Assembly (NCBI GenBank): GCA_035578175.1
Contig: JAQMRL010000003.1
Location: 99,803,969 to 99,867,968, forward strand
Origin: Catonia carolina
Taxonomy: Eukaryota > Arthropoda > Insecta > Hemiptera > Achilidae
Reading direction: 5' to 3'
Length of the DNA: 64,000 nucleotides
A program made the position numbers and the translations under genes. Under the pieces are notes generated by a model. That model was given only the letters and a program-made list of their open reading frames with translations. It had not been told where the DNA came from and ran no database searches. Below, piece by piece: positions 1 to 9,704 of this stretch. Within the stretch, counting starts at the first letter, position 1. Every line of letters starts with the position of its first letter.

Positions 1-813
1 CTTCCCTGAAATTCGCTAGTACTTAGTAAGGTGAAAATAAATCCGTAGGCCCTTCAATCAAAGGTTGTGTGACAGAACGAACGGCATTATTGCAAGTAAA
101 GCGAATAACTTCAACAGGAATGAAGTTAGTCACTGGCAAACAAAATTTCCTGATCCGGGAATCGAATTGGATGGATTTAGCGTCGGAAACCAAGGCTGTC
201 CAGACGGATGGTTCTACAGTTGAATAATTCAAAATCGAATAGTCCTGGACTTGAACAGTTCAAGACTCGAACCCAATTTCATATTCAAGACTCGAAGTAA
301 GACTCGAAGTAAGACTCGAAGTAAGACTCGAAGTAAAACTCGAAGTAAGACTCGAATAAATTTACTTATATTCTTTTAACGACAAAAAACGATCCGGAAA
401 AGACTATAAAAATAATACGGAACACAGATGAAATAAATAAAACCAGCAAATAAATAACGTTACAAGAATCATTTTTACAGATGAAAAAAACATAACCGAA
501 CAGCCACAACTAAAAATTAACAAAATTCTTTTTTGCCAAAAGAATAAAATATAAAATCGGACACGCCATTTCAATGATAGAAATAACATCCTTACATTTT
601 GACAATCAAACTAGTTCTGACAATCCTACAAGGAAAAGACGATACATTAATGCAATTACAGAAATGAACAAGAATAAGTTCAGCAAGTACAACGAAAAAC
701 CGCCAGATCGCATCAGCTTACGGTAATTAAAATCGAAGTGAATCAATAGAATAAGATCAGCGCCAGAATATAAAATGTACTAAAAATGTAACGAATTCAG
801 CCTAGACGTTACA
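1..813 (+). mobile_element. 3' part of a long solo-LTR-like element, cut by window edge
   Basis: The segment ends in TGTAACG, a short spacer, then CGTTACA at 813. The complete elements at 10134-12171 and 39089-40630 end in the same inverted pair (TGTAACG/CGTTACA), and the element at 16546-18430 ends in a near variant. Immediately after 813 a jockey-like reverse transcriptase relic begins in mid-reading-frame, so the element appears to have inserted into that relic. The left end and one copy of the target duplication lie outside the window. No protein is encoded. A 13-bp tandem array sits inside it (286-356). The LTR call is an inference from the TG...CA termini and from complete relatives with 4-bp duplications. 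Confidence 0.55.
286..356. repeat. 13-bp tandem repeat (AAGACTCGAAGTA)n
   Basis: About five and a half copies of the unit AAGACTCGAAGTA, with one copy carrying a G-to-A change. It lies inside the LTR-like element. The other LTR-like elements carry different short arrays in comparable internal positions (12-bp units at 17686-17740, ~20-bp units at 40139-40212). Confidence 0.9.
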
Positions 814-1060
814 GTATTATACCCCATTGCTGTGTGGATTTTGAATGTTATTGGCTGCGTCAGTGGACAATCGATTCGTCTAAGCGTAAAAGCTACTTGT
901 GAAGATTTCACTTCGTTAATTTTTAAGCTAATCCTCTGTAAGGTTTCAATGGATTTGAATTTCGGGCGAAGCTTCTGCCCGATTAGCAGCCTGGTCACTA
1001 TATCATCAGAAAACATTGCCAATAACTGTGTCATGATTATAAGGAACTAAGAATAGATTT
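814..1060 (-). pseudogene. Jockey-like LINE reverse transcriptase relic
   Basis: Minus-strand translation reads LLAMFSDDIVT, then EVKSSQVAFTLRRIDCP. These align with LAAFADDVAI and EEKSVQVTFTLKKDTCP of the intact LINE at 62204-64000. The first motif is the catalytic F/YxDD box with Ala changed to Ser. The relic starts near 1060, where a frame change is needed, and is cut at 814 by the LTR-like element. It covers only the palm and early thumb of the enzyme and is not functional. Confidence 0.7.
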
Positions 1061-1882
1061 AGATATATTCTAGAATTAGATAAGTCTTAAAGTAGAATTT
1101 TATATGACACATCGTAATTCTGTTGTTTGTAAACTAGTCTATCTGTTAGTCAACTGTTTTGTCAAATTATAAATTTTTTAAATTATTGTGTTAGATTTCT
1201 AGGAATTGATGAATGATATTGTAATCAAATTTTTAGGGCTTGTTAACGGATAGAAATGTAGCTTCTTACGATGGAAAATTATAATTATATAAAATTATAC
1301 GAGTATTTACTATTTTTGAGAAATAATTTGTTTTGTAATATTCCCAGCAGGTTTTAGACACTTTAAGAAATTTTTTTAAAACCTGGATTCATTACAATCA
1401 ATAATTTCACTCATTAAAGGAACTAAAGGACAGATAGTTCCACAAAACCAATGAAATGAAAATCTAATTACTCACAGATCATGAGACATGTAACAAAAAT
1501 TTGAATTCAATTATGTAGGACGTCATACTCCCTTTAAATGGGATTTCACACTGATAATTATTTTATCAACAGCTTGGTCATTAGCAACAAGTGTTTGTGT
1601 TATGGAACAGGAGCGGTGGGTTTGAGCGTGTAATGATTTCAGTAGTCGGAAATCGATACCTTCCGTTTTGTAGGTTAGTGTAATAAACAATAGACTATAT
1701 ATTATTAAGAGACTTTATTTGGGCCGCATAAAATTTGTAAGTTTAAAAATTTTTATTTTTGTGTTTAATATAATATAATATTTGTGAGTGACCTACATCT
1801 TTGTTGTTTCTCGTATCCTAACTTCCATTCAGCTATTCTATCCTTCCATTTATCGTCCCTAAAGTCTCTAAAGTTAAGCTTT
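1061..1882. other. AT-rich stretch, nothing recognised
   Basis: No open frame of note, no repeat shared with other parts of the window and no RNA gene was seen. Confidence 0.6.
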
Positions 1883-2571
1883 CCTTAGTTTGCTCCTACT
1901 GTCAACAAATAATGACTTCACTGAGCATGCGCATTACTCAAAAATGTGTACACGCTGATTAAAAGAAGTAATTACAAAATACTTTTAAAAGTATTTTAAT
2001 ATTTTTATATAAAACTGTTCAATCATATCAACTGCTTATCATATCATGACTGATGTTTTAAGTACTGAACAATAAATTTATAAAAACGGTGTACTTTATT
2101 TATATTCATTTTCATAAATATACGTGGTTACAAGTTGTGTGTACGTATTACCTCTGATCTGTATGACGAAAAAAGAGAACTTTAAAAGAAACATTTTAAT
2201 TATAATGATCGGTTATCTAGTATTAGTATAGTCACTCGTTATTTCACAATTGAATTTGATGATGACTAATCCAAACCCATAAATCGCTCTCCACATTTTT
2301 GACAAAGAACATGTCATCGTTTTAATATGCTACCAGTTCGCTTTTGACATCGTATTGTCTCGCATGGTTCTTACGTGCATTACAATTTATTTTCAATTAG
2401 GAATTTAGTGTTATAGTATTTGATTCTCCATTTCTATTTGTAGTTTTCTATTTGTCCAAGTTACTAATTGTAGAAATCATGTAAAAAAGAACAAAGTTAA
2501 AAACGTGGACACCCTAGCGTACACCCAGCAGTGGCTGGCTTTGGTTTGTTGACAGTAGGAGCAAAGTAAGG
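1883..2571. mobile_element. Non-autonomous DNA transposon with ~27-bp TIRs
   Basis: The ends are inverted copies sharing CTCCTACTGTCAACAAA and the bases before it (CCTTA, one mismatch, TTTG), giving about 27 bp with one mismatch. After that the arms diverge. The interior is AT-rich and non-coding, so it would be a MITE-like derivative. I could not fix the target duplication, so the superfamily is open. Minus-strand frames over the right arm are random. Confidence 0.5.
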
Positions 2572-2599
2572 ACGGCAGAACTGTAAGCCTTATCGCCCG

Positions 2600-2930
2600 A
2601 GAAATAACGTCTCGCTGGGACAACATAAGTTTCTCGCCTTCATGCTTGGTCACCAGGTTTCTCTTCCACATTACCTACCTAAAGTCATCTATCTACCTTC
2701 AGGCATCCTCCTCACGTGCCCATACCAGTTTAACCTTTTAAACTCTACTGTTTCCACAATACTGACAGTAACTCCAGCTCTAGCCCTGGCAATCTCCATT
2801 TCTAAGTCTTTCCGATTTGGAGACTGTACTTCGATGGCAATAGTCCATCTCCAGCTTCCAGACATTTGGGATTCATGTCTGACATCTCCTACACTTCTTC
2901 ATAGCTAGCAATACAACTACTGCCTTACAG
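2600..2930 (-). pseudogene. RTE-like LINE, C-terminal RT relic
   Basis: Minus-strand fragments KLEMDYCHRSTVSKSERLRN and, after a frameshift, KRLNWYGHVRRMPEGR match the C-terminal block of RTE-clade polyproteins. The better-preserved copy at 24510-25118 reads LEALEMDFFRRACRLSRLDR and RQLTWYGHVQRM. Stops and shifts break the frame several times. It is a decayed 3' fragment lying next to the TIR element on its left. Confidence 0.65.
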
Positions 2931-3454
2931 AAACGCCTTTTGACTCTCGTGGTTGTATTCCGGCTCCAATCTGAATCAATAGGCTTGCTCCTCATCATCT
3001 GGAAAATTTGTGTTCGGTAACATTTCCTAATGTGTTGTTTGTTATTGCTGGATCAATTATTTGTATGTCAAGACTGCATTTCATATGGGTTTCTTTAACG
3101 ATTTACCCTGAAAATAGTAATATTCTATACTAATAATATTAAAATAGTAATAGTAATATACTTCGACTTTTTTTTAGCTTTTATTTGTTATCGAAACTGT
3201 GCTTTGTTGGCAAGCACCCAATTTGATCGCTGCTTTTCGCTGTATTTTTTGGCGTGATTCGGCATGAATTTTTTAACTGGGACTCCCAATGGAGTTTCTT
3301 CAGAATTGGCTGTCAGCTGGTACCATACAAAGTAGCTGGCCAAATAAGTGTTACTTAACAAATAATAGCGACTTTTTACCAGCTGACTGACTGGGCTGGC
3401 CCGAAGGCCACTTAGACATTAACAAACAGACATAGATGTTAATGGTATTAATTC
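2931..3454. other. Unassigned AT-rich stretch
   Basis: No coding frame, repeat family or RNA gene was recognised here. Confidence 0.5.
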
Positions 3455-3461
3455 AAGATGT

Positions 3462-3629
3462 TTATGCCCCTCTGTAGCGTAATGGTAGGGTGCTAGCGTA
3501 CCACGCAGAGGTCCCGGGTTTGATTCCCGGCCAGGATCTGAACATTTTCACAAGGTAAAAACCCACCATTCAAATCCCACCGTAGTCGCTAATGACCGAG
3601 CCGTTGATGTGACTTTAAATTAAGTAAAA
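3462..3629 (+). mobile_element. tRNA-derived SINE (family E, copy 1)
   Basis: It begins with a tRNA-like head: an A-box-like GTAGCGTAATGG and a B box GGTTTGATTCC within a CCCGGG...CCCGG T-arm. A non-tRNA body follows, ending in GTCGCTAATGACC ... TTGATGTGA and an A-rich tail. A 7-bp direct repeat AAGATGT flanks it (3455-3461 and 3630-3636). The body's last ~45 bases match those of the neighbouring family D SINE although the heads differ. It is a retroposed element; the 3' body and target duplication argue against a functional tRNA gene. Confidence 0.75.
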
Positions 3630-3636
3630 AAGATGT

Positions 3637-3825
3637 GCCGGCCGCATTGGTATAGTTGGTAACGTGCTCGCCTCTCATCATGCGGTCTTGGTTTCGAATC
3701 CCACTCAGGAATGACATATTTTCGTACTTTACAAAAATCCTTTCATCCTTCACAATTACAATCCAACGTCGTCGCTAATGACCACTGTAGTTGATGCGAG
3801 GTTAAATAGACAAAGAAAAAAAGAA
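3637..3825 (+). mobile_element. tRNA-derived SINE (family D, tail type 1)
   Basis: The head contains ATTGGTATAGTTGGTAACG (A box) and GGTTTCGAATCCC (B box), followed by a TACAAAAATCCTTTCATC linker and the tail CGTCGTCGCTAATGACC ... GTTGATGCGAGGTTAAAT. Its middle resembles a methionine tRNA anticodon arm (CTCTCATCATG); that origin is inferred. Related copies lie at 3993, 29479 and 38345. It abuts the family E element. Confidence 0.8.
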
Positions 3826-3992
3826 TGTTTACATTTATTCTGGATGTTTTTGATTTACTTAATATAGGCGAATCCATTAATTAGTTAGAATATAAATTAA
3901 TTTACAAATTAGGTAGCTGATAGTAAACAAAGATAATAAATATTTTCTCTAAATTTCTGGGAATACGTCAGGCTTAAGCGTATCATTAAATA

Positions 3993-4177
3993 TCATTGCC
4001 GGCCGCATTGGCGCAGTTGGTAACGTGCTCGCCTCTCATCATGCGGTCTTGGGTTCGAATCCCATTCAGGCACGGCATTTTTTCATACGTTACAAAAAAT
4101 CATTTCATCATTCACCGTCTGCATTAGCAGTAATTGCAGAACAGTCGGACGTTAAACCAAAAAAAAAAAAAAAAAAA
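3993..4177 (+). mobile_element. tRNA-derived SINE (family D head, tail type 2), 13-bp TSD
   Basis: The head is nearly identical to that of the 3637 copy (GGCGCAGTTGGTAACGTGC; GGTTCGAATCCC). The tail is a different module: CTGCATTAGCAGTAATTGC ... AGTCGGACGTTAAA, then about 17 A. A perfect 13-bp duplication GTATCATTAAATA flanks it (3980-3992 and 4178-4190). This is a clear retroposition event. Confidence 0.88.
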
Positions 4178-4587
4178 GTATCATTAAATAACTTTAATTA
4201 AAATACCAGTAACTACGAGAAACATAGTTTCGTGCAGTCTTTATAGGATTTCAGAAGTCTATAAACTTTTACTTGTTGGTAATAGTTTGCGGTTTCTATT
4301 TTGTAGAACTGTTACATTTAAAATTATATTCGTGTGTGCAAATTAAAATCACCGCAAGGGTAAATTTTACAGTACTTAGTGAAGAGAGAGTTTACATTAA
4401 AAATTGTAAATAAATAAATTTTTGACAAAATATTTTCTTTCTAGATTATATTTCAGTATTTTCTTAAAAGTTGGTATAATCTACCTTATGCGTTGTTTCT
4501 AAGTAAAACAATAAAATTATAAATGAAAATTTATTGAATCACATAAAGTAATTTTCTATTAATTATTATAGCAGCTGATTTATAGTA

Positions 4588-4775
4588 TTAGACCATTTAG
4601 CTCAATCCGAAACGTAATTAATTTCTATTGTCTTCATATCTTACTTCACACCGGGGTCGGATTCGATTCCTGGTCTGGTCTGGCACTTTTTCATCAATCA
4701 TCTTCGTTTGTCATCCTTTTCATCGTCTGCATTAACAGTAATTGCAAAACAATCGGACGTAAAACAAAAAAGGTT
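4588..4775 (+). mobile_element. Degenerate SINE with type 2 tail
   Basis: A partial tRNA-like head (TTAGCTCAA, later CACCGG and GGATTCGATTCCTGG) resembles the head of the SINE at 28311-28488, with extra bases inside. The 3' end carries the type 2 tail (CTGCATTAACAGTAATTGCAA, CAATCGGACGTAAAAC). No clean target duplication was found, so this is an older copy. Confidence 0.6.
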
Positions 4776-5720
4776 TTCTTATCTTAGATCCTACTTCTCC
4801 ATTTCCCAAAGAAATGGATAGATTGATGGAAGCGAGGTCATCTTCACTTTCTCCACCTCGCTGGAACCCATAGAAAAATCTTTTGGGGCAATCTGTTTTC
4901 CATTTCTCCTTCGCAGATAACCGTACCCAGATGAGTTGCCTTTCTTACATTTTATCAATTAATAAAAATTTTGTTTCGATTTTTTTTTAAATTTTTTATT
5001 TCAATCTCGATCTAGCATAGTCAACTGACAACTTTTTCTCCAGAATCTCATTTCTATAGGTATTATTCTTCTTTAAAATTTTAATTGGAGAGCTCAAATC
5101 TGTGAGCCATAAATGAAGGAGCTTTCAACAAAAAAACATTAGATCCTCTTCTATGTGCACATGATATATGGCTACTCCAAAAAAGCATAATATAACATTC
5201 TGGTGATGGAGCTACCTACCCCTGAGAACTTTTTCTAAAATATCATTGTCTGGTGTCCTACAGATAGGGGTTACGCAGACTTAAACCTGGTCGTTTGGGG
5301 TAATCGATGCGGTCCGCAATGTACTTTTGTCGTAGAAAACTGTGCAGTGCCCTCTTGAGGTGTGCTGTTACGATATCTGCGGTTCCTCTTCAAACATGAC
5401 CGGAGGAACCCGGTTGACATGAGTGCTAAGGAACTCGGAAGCCTAAATCCACATCTACCCATTTGGCGTCTTAGTGGCAGGGTTAACCTAGGTAGTATGT
5501 TATTCGTTGATTTTCTGCGAAGTTTGGATCTTGTACAGATAACTTACTGGTCGCGGTGGTGTCAGCTCGTATCTTATATGTCTGGTGTACCAGACACATA
5601 CAAAAAAAATACAAAAAACACCAAAAGTGCCAATATAAAAAAATGTGCCAAGGTATTTATAATCGTGCACCAATTGAATGACCTTATGGCAAAGAACCCA
5701 ATAGTCAGGCTTATTGAAGT
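4776..5720. other. Unassigned; GC-richer patch at about 5250-5600
   Basis: The left part is AT-rich and featureless. The patch at about 5250-5600 is richer in G and C than its surroundings and supports a 136-codon plus-strand frame starting at 5362. Its translation shows no domain I recognise, and it runs on into low-complexity Lys/Asn codons. I do not call it a gene. It could be the remnant of an unidentified element. Confidence 0.3.
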
Positions 5721-5858
5721 GATATTTTTATCTATGAAAACAATTATTTTTTACTTTCTCTTGCCTATATGAATATATAGGAAGGAAAGTATTGTTTTCA
5801 TGTCGATTTTTCTAAATCGAGTTTTCACCGGATTTACAAGTTTTCAGACCCCCTGAAC

Positions 5859-7345
5859 TGAGGAATAGTGACAGAGACTTGGAATTGTCTTCCTCAGTTC
5901 CACATGGCCATGTCCCCACTCACCCCTTCGTCCGCGGGTGTACCTCAGGGCTCGGTCCTTGGGCCCATCCTCTATCTTATGTACACCTTCGATTCCTGTC
6001 CGTGATTCAATCCAATTCGGACTGTTTGCCGATGATGCTATTCTGTACCGTCACGGCAGATGCCTCCGCCTCAATTACCGCGCGCTTCAAACTCAGCTTC
6101 TAGACATCACTAGCTGGTGTCGTGTCTGGAGACTATCACTTAACCCCACAAAATGCGAAGCAATCCACTTTACACTAAAACGCAATGTTCCTCCGCCTCT
6201 ACGATTGGAAGGGGAACTCCTCCCATGGCAGAACAGCGTGAAATATCTAGGGGTTGACCTAGATAAACGATTGACACTTCGACAGCACATTGACAGCAAG
6301 CTTAGCAAGGGTAGGGCCTTGTTCGCTTTACTCATCCCTTTGTTCCTCTCTCCTGCATACTCCTCAAAACTGAAACTTCTGATGTACTCCTCTATCCTAC
6401 GTCCTTTCCTTTTGTACGGGTCACCGGTATGGTGGCCCTTTCTCTCCAAGTCCAACAAAAGACGTACTTCAGCATACCAGAACAAAGTCCTCCGGTGCAT
6501 CACACAGTTCCACTATCTTATATCCAATCGCATCATACACGAACACCTTCTCTTCCCTTCTATGGAGGACTTTATTTACAATACCTCGAAACGGCTACAC
6601 GACGCTGGGAAAACTGACGGACCCCAGATCATTCAGGACTTGTACCGACGCCCACACCCACCTGAAGTCTCTATCCCATTACCATTCCACGACTTTATCT
6701 AAATTTTAGTATGACCCACTTAACAAAATTTAGAGTTGCCACATTTTTATTCTGCCCTGTATTCCTCTTATTTGCCCATGCCCCTCCTACTTGTATGACT
6801 CACTCCCCCCAGTTGGTAGTTGTCCCCATGTTCCTATGCATAATCACTCCACTACGGTGAAAAGAGCCGCCATTTTAAATTAATAAACACTCAGAAGATA
6901 AAAAGGCCGGTGATTATGCCAAACTCTACCCTTTCCGTCTCCCCTGAAATCATAAACTAACCCCTACCTTAAATTATACCTTTAGTCCACGTTCAGTAAA
7001 ATGCATGCCTTCCCCTCACCAAGATAATAGGCCTCCCACAAAACTGAAAAAAGGCCACTGAAAAATAAAAGAAAATAAAAGAGCCGCTCTTAAACCCACT
7101 TATCCCTTAATTTAAATTTTCCACAAATAACTTCTAAAAATAAATTACCTCCTTTCAAGTCCCAGTTCCAATGTCCCACGAACCAGAATCCTATTTCCTA
7201 TTTAAACTATAAAATTCCCCCTAAATTTCTTGAGGTTGCAATTATTCTGTTATATTGTTCCCCGAGCGACCAGGTGTTCCTTAACACGATGTCGCCATCA
7301 TAGGGCTTCTTAGCCCTCTCAACCAGGATTCAGGATTCAGGATTC
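5859..7345 (+). mobile_element. 5'-truncated non-LTR retrotransposon with 11-bp TSD
   Basis: The insertion interrupts family A copy 1 precisely. Both sides carry the 11-bp duplication ACCCCCTGAAC (5848-5858 and 7346-7356). It holds the 3' half of an RT ORF (to 6702), about 640 bases of 3' UTR and a tail of three AGGATTC units instead of poly(A). The short-unit tail suggests a CR1/L2-like or related clade rather than jockey; that is an inference. Confidence 0.85.
5900..6702 (+). pseudogene. Reverse transcriptase C-terminal half, one frameshift
   Basis: The first frame reads SAGVPQGSVLGPILYLMYT (RT block B' region, about 5931-5985). After a frameshift near 5990 the second frame runs to the stop at 6702. 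It contains LFADDAILY (catalytic F/YxDD), KYLGVDLDKRLTLRQHI, YSSILRPFLLYGSPVW and a C-terminal thumb/connection region. Fingers, motif A and the endonuclease are absent through 5' truncation. The family normally copies its own RNA at a nicked target site; this copy cannot. Apart from the single shift it is well kept, so the insertion is moderately young. Confidence 0.82.
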
Positions 7346-7381
7346 ACCCCCTGAACCCAAAAAACATGTTTTTAGCAATTG

Positions 7382-7383
<2 letters not shown>

Positions 7384-7413
<30 letters not shown>
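7384..7413. repeat. (GT)n microsatellite inside family A
   Basis: About fifteen GT units at the fixed family A position, just after GATTGGTCTG-like sequence and before the AATATCTCAAGAACGG block. The corresponding tract occurs in the copies at 15997, 25707 (as CA), 57911 (CA/CG) and 59502. Confidence 0.95.
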
Positions 7414-7416
<3 letters not shown>

Positions 7417-8202
7417 GACAGAATATCTCAAGAACGGAACATCGTACGAACTTGAAACTTGAAAGTTAAGCTAGGTTTGACTAGAGAACGTGATAAAAAC
7501 ATTTTCATAAAAATCGGTTACCAGAAGTAGTAGTTTATTGGTGTCAATTTTCACTTTTTTGCGATTTTCTCAAAAACGGCAACTACGATTTTTTTTAAAT
7601 CGCCTGGTTTACTAAATTTTTTATGCTCTACAAGATAGGGTAGTCGCCATGTCTGCTGAAATTATTCTTGTAAAGGTTGTTTTCTCGTAAAAAGTTGTTT
7701 TTTAATATTGCAGCTTTAATATGCATTTTAACGCAAAAATGTATATAATAAAAGTTTTAGTCAATTTAAAATCCTACAACTTTTATTTCAAAAACGTTTT
7801 TGTATAACGCTTAGTTTAACGGTAATTAGCGATTTTCTGGTTTCTTCTCTCAAAAACGAGTAAAAAAATCGATTTTTAAGATTTCAGCCTTAGTATGCAT
7901 TTTATGACAAAAGTGTATTGTAATATAATTTATAGGAAATTAAAAGATCTACAACTTTTATTTGCCGCACTTTTCTCTACAGAGCCTAGTTTAGCGTGAA
8001 AGAGTGATTTTCCGTATTTTAAGCCAAACTGAGGTTGGTTTTAATTTTGCGTCTTTCACTCATGATTAAAATAAGGTTATGTTTTTTCAGGTTAGGTTTT
8101 TGTTTAGTTCTAATGTTTTATTACTAATAATAGGTTATATTGTTAATTGGCAAGAGAAAGTCGTGTGAGTGTTTCACACCAGATTTTTATCTATGAAAAC
8201 AA

Positions 8203-8689
8203 GTTTTTTTGGTTTTAATTAACTTTTTACGTCATGTAATACTAGCAATATTATGTAAATGTCTAATTTTTTTGTTTTTCTCTGTAACTTCCTTCTTGAC
8301 AGCACTGATTGTTGTGAGTTTATTCTTTTAATTAATTAGTTTAGTTTTCAGATTTATGTTATGTTTTACCTTTGATTTTAGTACATTGTATAGATATTAT
8401 ATCTTAAAGATATCTATCTTAAGAACAGTGAAAATAAGATCACATTTAACTCCTAGATAGTTTTTGTGAGAAAAAAGAAATAAGGAAGCTTAGGCAGTGG
8501 TTAGTGTTTATACTCTTGATTCAAGGGTAACAGGTGTTAATAATTCCCAAGTTTATTTTTTTCAGAACAGCGCAAAAAGTTTGAAACTAAAAAGTTTAAC
8601 TTAAACTTTACCAAAAGCGACATTCTTTTACACATATTAAACTCATGAAAAATAAATTTAAGCTTTTAAAATTTACAATATATTTGTGT

Positions 8690-8736
<47 letters not shown>

Positions 8737-9704
8737 AATCATTTAAAACCATTAATGATCTGGGAAAAAATGGAAAGTGTAAAAATAACATGATAAGTTG
8801 ACTAATATGATAAGAAAAATTTTAAAATTTGAATCATTTGTAGGTAACCATTAAAAAATTTATCTATATATCTGTAGTTTTATCATTTAACTGCAACCAT
8901 CACTTATGGTGAATAATATTGGAAAGAAAAAACAACTTACCCATTAGTAAAATTAATGAAATAACTGTAAATAATTAAGAATTCGATTTACCATAATATT
9001 ATAACAAACTATACTGTGCTACCTTGTATTAAATTAATGATCCAAAAATCTTTTTCTATAGTTAATATTCCTTGGATTTCATAACAAGTGAATGTTAGCT
9101 TTTGGGCAGATATATTCCTGGTTTATTCTTGTAGAGTTAAAATTAAATTATTAATTGGAGTATGTTTGGTAATGTAACAGCTGCCGTACCACCTACTGCC
9201 TTCACTAAAGAAATTATAAATAAAGTATAATGCTTTTATTACATTTTTGCAAAAAGTTCTGTTTAATACCCAACGTCTTTTTATAGTGTCATAGTATTTT
9301 AATTTAATTCCGTATCAATAAATTATGAGCGACTACGGTTCGTACGGAATCTTAGCTGTTGGTTTAAATGCATAGAAATTTACAAACCGTAAGCTGAAAT
9401 TAAACGGGAGGTTGTTAGTTCCTTGTTTATTATACTACTATCGAAAGCGTAGTGGAGAGGGGAGCAAAGCAACGAAAACAAACATGTATGTGTCGGTTGT
9501 AGCGTGCAGTAAGGCGGCGAGCAACGATGTCATACTTGAGCAAAGAAACCCGTTCTAGTCGGTTTGATTTCGCGACTCTCGTTGCAGTAAAAACCTTGCT
9601 GTACAAACCTTTACTTTCCGTCTTCAGGTTTACTATCTTGATATAAAAGCATAATCAAATTGCACTCTAGTAAAGTGCGTATAAATTTTTCATAATGTTA
9701 TTCA
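8203..9704. other. AT-rich stretch with an (AAT)n microsatellite
   Basis: Apart from an AAT/ATA tract at about 8692-8734 I see no coding frame or known repeat. The part around 9300-9600 is less AT-rich but has no open frame of note. Confidence 0.5.
8692..8734. repeat. (AAT)n microsatellite
   Basis: About fourteen uninterrupted AAT/ATA trinucleotide units in otherwise unassigned AT-rich DNA. Confidence 0.95.

Larger units (their letters stand above)
5744..8182 (+). mobile_element. Family A element, copy 1, split by a LINE insertion
   Basis: The left part has subterminal repeat CTTTCTCTTGCC (about 5754), then a conserved block ending at CAGACCCCCTGAAC. After the insertion (5859-7345) the A sequence resumes: GT microsatellite, AAGAACGGAACATCGTACG, the internal inverted repeat around CCTACAACTTTTATT, the right subterminal repeat GGCAAGAGAAAG (about 8151) and the hairpin GTGTGAGTGTTTCACAC, ending in CCAG. 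There is no coding capacity. A 20-bp direct repeat flanks this copy (5724-5743 and 8183-8202). Architecture is discussed in the findings. Confidence 0.8.

Noticed and set aside
286..356. CRISPR-like array
   Set aside because: The units are contiguous 13-mers with no unique spacers, and the context is a eukaryotic transposon.
780..1050. Overlapping plus-strand frame 832-1050
   Set aside because: Shadow of the minus-strand RT relic, which has the family alignment.
2477..2671. Short minus-strand gene at 2477-2671
   Set aside because: The frame spans the right TIR of the element at 1883-2571 and continues into RTE relic sequence, so it is a chance fusion.
3462..4177. tRNA genes at 3462, 3637 and 3993 (also 15581, 28311, 29479, 38345)
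   Set aside because: Internal A and B boxes and T-arms are present, but each is fused to a SINE body with an A-rich tail, and most have TSDs. Acceptor stems do not close.
5362..5772. 136-codon plus-strand open frame
   Set aside because: No domain seen. The second half is Lys/Asn low-complexity, and the 3' end runs into the start of a family A element. Listed only as an unassigned patch.
6093..6503. 136-codon minus-strand frame
   Set aside because: Antisense shadow of the RT ORF ending at 6702.
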